A stretch of DNA of 64,000 bases, from the NCBI RefSeq assembly GCF_900143625.1, contig NZ_FRFF01000102.1, forward strand, positions 1-64,000, in the 5' to 3' direction. Each line of letters starts with the position of its first letter. Position 1 is the stretch's first letter. Position numbers and translations under genes: made by a program. Positions 60,320 through 64,000 of the stretch are shown here, piece by piece. The DNA comes from Nocardiopsis sp. JB363 (GTDB lineage Bacteria; Actinomycetota; Actinomycetes; Streptosporangiales; Streptosporangiaceae). Under the pieces are notes generated by a model. The model saw only the letters and a program-made list of their open reading frames with translations, made no database searches and was not told the origin of the DNA.

Positions 60320-63241
60320 TCAGGCAAAGGAGGGGGCCTGACCGGGTCGTAGGTGCTCCATCGCTGTGGCGATGGAGCGGATCGTGGGTTGGTGGTCGGG
60401 AAGGTGGTCGGGGCGCGGGTTCAGGGGGGCCAGGAGCCGGTCGGCCAGCACCAGCCGGTCGATGGAGTGCAGCCCGAGGTCGCTCAGGTCGGTGTCCAGG
60501 TCGGCTGTGGTCACCGGGCGCGGGGAGAGGCCATCGACCAGCGCCAGCACCACTCTTTGCAGGGTGTGGTGGAGCGCCGGCCCGGTCAGGTCGGTGACTT
60601 GTTCGGTCCAGGGCACCACCTGGTTGGTGGGGGCGTTCCAGGGCGCGGGGTCCACCTCCACCGGGGCGGAGGCCGGGTAGGGCCAGCGCACCGGCAGGTC
60701 GTGGACGTAGGCGTGGGCGGCGGCCAGGGCCATACCGCGCCGTTCATCGTCGGGGGTGCCGGCGCACACCAGGTCCATGGTCAGACCGTGCCGGGCGCGG
60801 ATGTGGGCGGTGGGGGTGGCCAGGACCGGGCGGGGGGAGATTTCGGTGACCTGCATCGAGAGGCGCCGCCCCAACACGGCCAGGGCCTGGTGCCACAACA
60901 CCGGGGCACGCAGTTGGACCCCCCAGTAGGCGGCGCCCAGTTCACGGCCCGGGATGGTGGCGGCGGTGACGGTGGAGACGAACTCGACCTCCCCCTCGGC
61001 GGGGTCCAGGCCCTTCAGGGCCGCGGTCAGCTCGGCCAGGACCTGATCCACGTGGCGGCTGTGCGCGGGCGGCGAGCCGACCAAGGCGCGAGGCTCGGCG
61101 CCCCGATCGAGGAGGTCGATCGCCAGGGGGTCCAGTGCGGCCTCGCTGCCGGCGAACACCACGTGTTCGGGGCTGTTGATGCAGGCCAGGTCCACCCGGT
61201 GGTCCTGGGCGAGTTGGGAGGCGGTGTTCGTGTCCAGACGGGCGGTGAGCAGGTGCCCCACACCGGTGAGCTGGCCCAAAAGGTCAGCGCGCGCACACAC
61301 CAGCCGAGCGGCGTCCTCCAGGGACAGGATCCCGGCGACGTGGGCGGCGGCCACCTCGCCCAGGGAGTGGCCCACCACGACCTGGGGACGTAGTCCCCAC
61401 CGGTCGGTGAGGGTGTGGGCCAGGGCGACCTGCATCGCCCAGGTGTCCCGTTGGACCTGCGCCAGGTCGCGTGGGAGATGACCGCTCGGGTACCAGATTT
61501 TCCTCGTCATGTTCGCCTGAAGGGCCTGGCGGGCCCGGTCCAGGTGCTCGGCGAAGAGCCGGTCCTGCTGGTACAGGAGGGTGCCCATGTGGGGGTGGGC
61601 GGCCCCGTGGCCACCGAAGACCCACACTGGCGACCACGGCCCCTCACCGTGGGTGGCGCTCACCAGGTCGTGGTGATGTCCCCCCTGGGCCAGCGCCTTC
61701 CACGCCTGGTGAGCATCGGTGTAGCCGTTGGTGGCCACCACCGCGGCCCGCACTGCACCCTTCGGGTCACAGCGGCGAGTCAGGTGGTCGCCCACCCGCC
61801 CCAGACGGGGACGCCGCCGCTCCCCTTGGGTGGCGTGGGCCCACTCCTGGGCGTGGGCTTGCAGGCGCCCGGCGGTGGGCGCGGACAGCGGCCACACCGC
61901 GGCCCCGCCCAGAGCGGGGCTGTTGCCGGTGCGGGGCCGGGCCATGTGCGGGGTGGGACGCAACAGCCCATAGGCGATGGCGCCGGAGAACCCCAGCGCG
62001 CTCACCCCCACATGGACACCGGGCTCGAAGGGCAGGTCGGTGACCTCATCGACCACCCGCACCCCGTACTGGCCCAGCCAAGGGGGCGGGCTGCTGTAAC
62101 CGGTGGTGGGCGGCACCCGCCCACCGTGGTGCAGCATCAACGCCCCGGCCAGGACATTGGTCAGCCCCGCGGCCGCCTCACTGTGGCCGAACAACCCCTT
62201 GATGGAGGTGAGAGGCAACGACGCCTCGGTGCGGGGGTAGGCGGTGTGGAGCGCACGCGCTTCGGCGCGGGCTCCGGCCATGGTGCCGGGCCCGTGGGCG
62301 ATCACCAGCCCCACATCCTCGGTACGGATACCGGAGTCCTCATGGGCCCGTTCCACCAGTTCGCCCAAGGCCTGAGCCGAGGGCATGCCGGTGCCCGGGG
62401 AGCGCCCATCGGAGCCGACCACCGTGTGACCGAGCAGGGTGTAGATACGGTCCTGGTCGGCGCGGGCCTGGGCGTAGGGGCGCAGCACCGCGGCAACCAC
62501 CGCCTCCCCCCGCGCGTACCCGTGCGCGTGGGCGTCGAAGGGCCGCACGTCACCATCGTCGGCCAGCACCCCGCCTTGACGGAAGGCGCGGGTGGGCACC
62601 GGGTTGGTCAACACATTGGCGCCGATGACGATGGCGGTGGTGACGGTGCCATCGGCCAGATCCCGGCGGGCGGCGTGCAGCGCGTACATCGAGGCCGAGC
62701 ACGAGGTGTCGTAGGTGACCAGGGGCCCGCGCGCGTTCAGCCAACGGGAAACCGGGGTGGCGGCCATGCCCGCGCCACCGGCGGCCAGGTCCAGCAGGGT
62801 GGGGCGGGCCTGGTCGGCGAAGACGTCCAGGGCGTCGTCGGGTGAGGAGAACCCGAGATAGATGCCGGTCCGGGGCCCTGCCAGGGTGTCGGGGCGGATC
62901 CCGGCGTCGGCCAGCGCCTCGGCCACCACCTGCAGGATGAGGATCTGGGTGGGGGACAGGTGTGAGGTTTCGGAGGCGCGCAGACCCCACAGGCGGTGGT
63001 CGGTCGGGGTGGGCCAGGTGATCAGGGCGGCCGGCCACGGATCCTGCCCCCGATCCTGGGGGTGGAGCCGGTGCTGCATGGCCTGCCACCGCTGGGCGGG
63101 GTAGCGGCCGATCGCGGTCTTGCCGGCCTGTATGGCCTGCCACATCTGGTGCGGGCCGCACACATCGACCCCGTCCGGGCCGGGCAGACGGGCACCGATC
63201 CCGACCAGGGCGGCCGTGGTGGCGGTGGAGGGGTAGTTCAT
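60320..63241 (-). CDS. Compact type I polyketide synthase, KS-AT-ACP
   Basis: A 973-residue multidomain enzyme. The ketosynthase (about 10-430) has C181 in YDTSCSASM, H316 in HGPGTMAGARAEA and H353 in IKGLFGHSEAAAG. The acyltransferase (about 540-830) has S626 in GHSLGEV and HSRH at 727-730 where HAFH or YASH usually marks malonyl or methylmalonyl choice. The acyl carrier protein has S926 in LGLHSIDRL. There is no KR, DH, ER or thioesterase, so the product would be an unreduced condensation unit released by a partner. ATG 63241 has GGAGGTGA and overlaps the methyltransferase stop. Confidence 0.9.
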   Translation of the reverse strand: MNYPSTATTAALVGIGARLPGPDGVDVCGPHQMWQAIQAGKTAIGRYPAQRWQAMQHRLHPQDRGQDPWPAALITWPTPTDHRLWGLRASETSHLSPTQILILQVVAEALADAGIRPDTLAGPRTGIYLGFSSPDDALDVFADQARPTLLDLAAGGAGMAATPVSRWLNARGPLVTYDTSCSASMYALHAARRDLADGTVTTAIVIGANVLTNPVPTRAFRQGGVLADDGDVRPFDAHAHGYARGEAVVAAVLRPYAQARADQDRIYTLLGHTVVGSDGRSPGTGMPSAQALGELVERAHEDSGIRTEDVGLVIAHGPGTMAGARAEARALHTAYPRTEASLPLTSIKGLFGHSEAAAGLTNVLAGALMLHHGGRVPPTTGYSSPPPWLGQYGVRVVDEVTDLPFEPGVHVGVSALGFSGAIAYGLLRPTPHMARPRTGNSPALGGAAVWPLSAPTAGRLQAHAQEWAHATQGERRRPRLGRVGDHLTRRCDPKGAVRAAVVATNGYTDAHQAWKALAQGGHHHDLVSATHGEGPWSPVWVFGGHGAAHPHMGTLLYQQDRLFAEHLDRARQALQANMTRKIWYPSGHLPRDLAQVQRDTWAMQVALAHTLTDRWGLRPQVVVGHSLGEVAAAHVAGILSLEDAARLVCARADLLGQLTGVGHLLTARLDTNTASQLAQDHRVDLACINSPEHVVFAGSEAALDPLAIDLLDRGAEPRALVGSPPAHSRHVDQVLAELTAALKGLDPAEGEVEFVSTVTAATIPGRELGAAYWGVQLRAPVLWHQALAVLGRRLSMQVTEISPRPVLATPTAHIRARHGLTMDLVCAGTPDDERRGMALAAAHAYVHDLPVRWPYPASAPVEVDPAPWNAPTNQVVPWTEQVTDLTGPALHHTLQRVVLALVDGLSPRPVTTADLDTDLSDLGLHSIDRLVLADRLLAPLNPRPDHLPDHQPTIRSIATAMEHLRPGQAPSFA

Positions 63242-63960
63242 CGCGTGGTCACCTCCCACAGCACCACGGCACCGACCAGACGGGTGTGCACCTCAGCGGT
63301 GGGGCCGAAGGAGCGGGTGAGCAGGTGTCGGTAGATGCGCGCGGTGTCGTTGAGGTTGGCGAACAACCCCACCCGGTTGTAGAGGGCCCGGCGGTGCCGA
63401 GCGCGCGGAGTGAGCAGGTCGGCGGCGGTGTCATGGGGGCCCACCACGGCGGCGCCGAAGAACCGGCCACCCGGGGCCAGGGCCGAGGCGACGCGGTCGA
63501 AGATCAGGTCACGGTGGGCGGCGGGAAGGGTGTGGGTCCACAACGTCGAGCCCACCGAGTCCAGGCCGCGGACGTGGGAGGGCCAAGGGTGGCGCGGGTC
63601 CAGTACGTGCCGGTGCGGGGGGTAGCCCTGGGCGCGCACCCGCCGCGTGCACACCCGCACCGGGGCCGGGTCGTGGTCGAGCAGGTGCACCTGCTCGACC
63701 GCGTGCCGCTGAGCGTCCAAGGCGTGGGCCAAGAACCCGGTGGCCAGGGTGCCCAACTCCAGGTGGAGCGGGCCGATGTTGCCGTCATAGAGCTGGTCGA
63801 TGAGATAGGGATCGGCCCCCCACAGGCGGGGCAGGGCGCGGCCGATGACCAGGTGGTCATAGACCGGGCCCAGGGTGAGCGGGTTGAGCGCCCACCGGTG
63901 GCGGGGCAGGGGCGGCAGGTGCAGGAGCGGGGTCGGCGCCCCTGCGTCGGGGTGGTGCAC
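63238..63960 (-). CDS. SAM-dependent methyltransferase-like protein
   Basis: A 240-residue protein with class I methyltransferase features: HLELGTLATGFLAHAL (glycine loop changed from GxGxG to GTLATG), VHLLDHDPAPVRV (acidic residue after strand 2) and LAPGGRFFGAAVVG. The N-terminal 30 residues are proline-rich. It is coupled to the PKS gene (4-base overlap) and may modify its product. Start GTG 63960 with AGGA six bases upstream, close to the window edge. Confidence 0.7.
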   Translation of the reverse strand: MHHPDAGAPTPLLHLPPLPRHRWALNPLTLGPVYDHLVIGRALPRLWGADPYLIDQLYDGNIGPLHLELGTLATGFLAHALDAQRHAVEQVHLLDHDPAPVRVCTRRVRAQGYPPHRHVLDPRHPWPSHVRGLDSVGSTLWTHTLPAAHRDLIFDRVASALAPGGRFFGAAVVGPHDTAADLLTPRARHRRALYNRVGLFANLNDTARIYRHLLTRSFGPTAEVHTRLVGAVVLWEVTTR

Positions 63961-64000
63961 GGGTGGTCCTGATCGTGAGCGGAGAGGAGTGAGGGTGGTC

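Overview
The window reads as high-GC actinobacterial chromosome, most like a Nocardiopsis-type or other Streptosporangiales-related organism (inference from codon use, frequent GTG/TTG starts, ATGA/GTGA overlaps, WhiB proteins and DUF5753/DUF574-type genes; no rRNA or tRNA gene is present to test it).

Core part (about 2.7-27.2 kb). On the minus strand lies the pentose phosphate operon tkt-tal-zwf-opcA-pgl. It is followed by ctaB (heme O synthase) and, after a PrsW-type membrane protease gene, ctaA (heme A synthase); ctaA and ctaB share a 17-bp motif at their promoters. Next come a small transporter/lectin block (EamA exporter, ricin-type lectin, an MFS exporter preceded by a leader-peptide attenuator, an inositol-monophosphatase-like enzyme) and an ABC-2 exporter. 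The iron-sulfur assembly operon sufR-sufB-sufD-Rieske ferredoxin-sufC-sufS-sufU-sufT follows on the plus strand and ends at a strong terminator. The order tkt/tal/zwf/opcA/pgl - ctaB - ctaA - ABC exporter - suf is the same backbone known from Mycobacterium tuberculosis (Rv1445c to Rv1466).

Left edge (1-2.24 kb). A DUF222/HNH endonuclease gene is flanked by two 230-250-bp inverted repeats. Short tandem repeats lie between it and pgl.

Integrated element (about 27.3-39.9 kb). Directly behind the suf terminator sit a tyrosine integrase, an AlpA/excisionase-like HTH protein, a lipoprotein, and a minus-strand transfer module: type IA topoisomerase, membrane protein, VirB4-like protein with degenerate nucleotide-binding motifs, and a giant TrbL/VirB6-like membrane protein. 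No relaxase or VirD4 coupling protein is visible, so it looks like a decayed or partial conjugative element. A small pseudogene and a complete IS630-family insertion sequence (41003-42241, TA duplication) lie to its right.

Accessory block (about 43.8-64 kb). A long minus-strand array of tightly packed, often overlapping genes: methyltransferase, a compact KS-AT-ACP polyketide synthase, an HTH-less DUF5753 protein, two WhiB-like proteins, small hypotheticals, a DUF574-like methyltransferase, an XRE/DUF5753 regulator, a 39-residue peptide, an AfsR-like TPR protein without ATPase, an ABC exporter, a helicase with five helicase-associated repeats, three paralogous endonuclease/exonuclease/phosphatase-fold enzymes, a TIM-barrel protein, a 2H phosphoesterase and a PP2C-like protein. 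The combination is recognisable gene by gene, but I know no named pathway for it. It is the best candidate here for an undescribed system.
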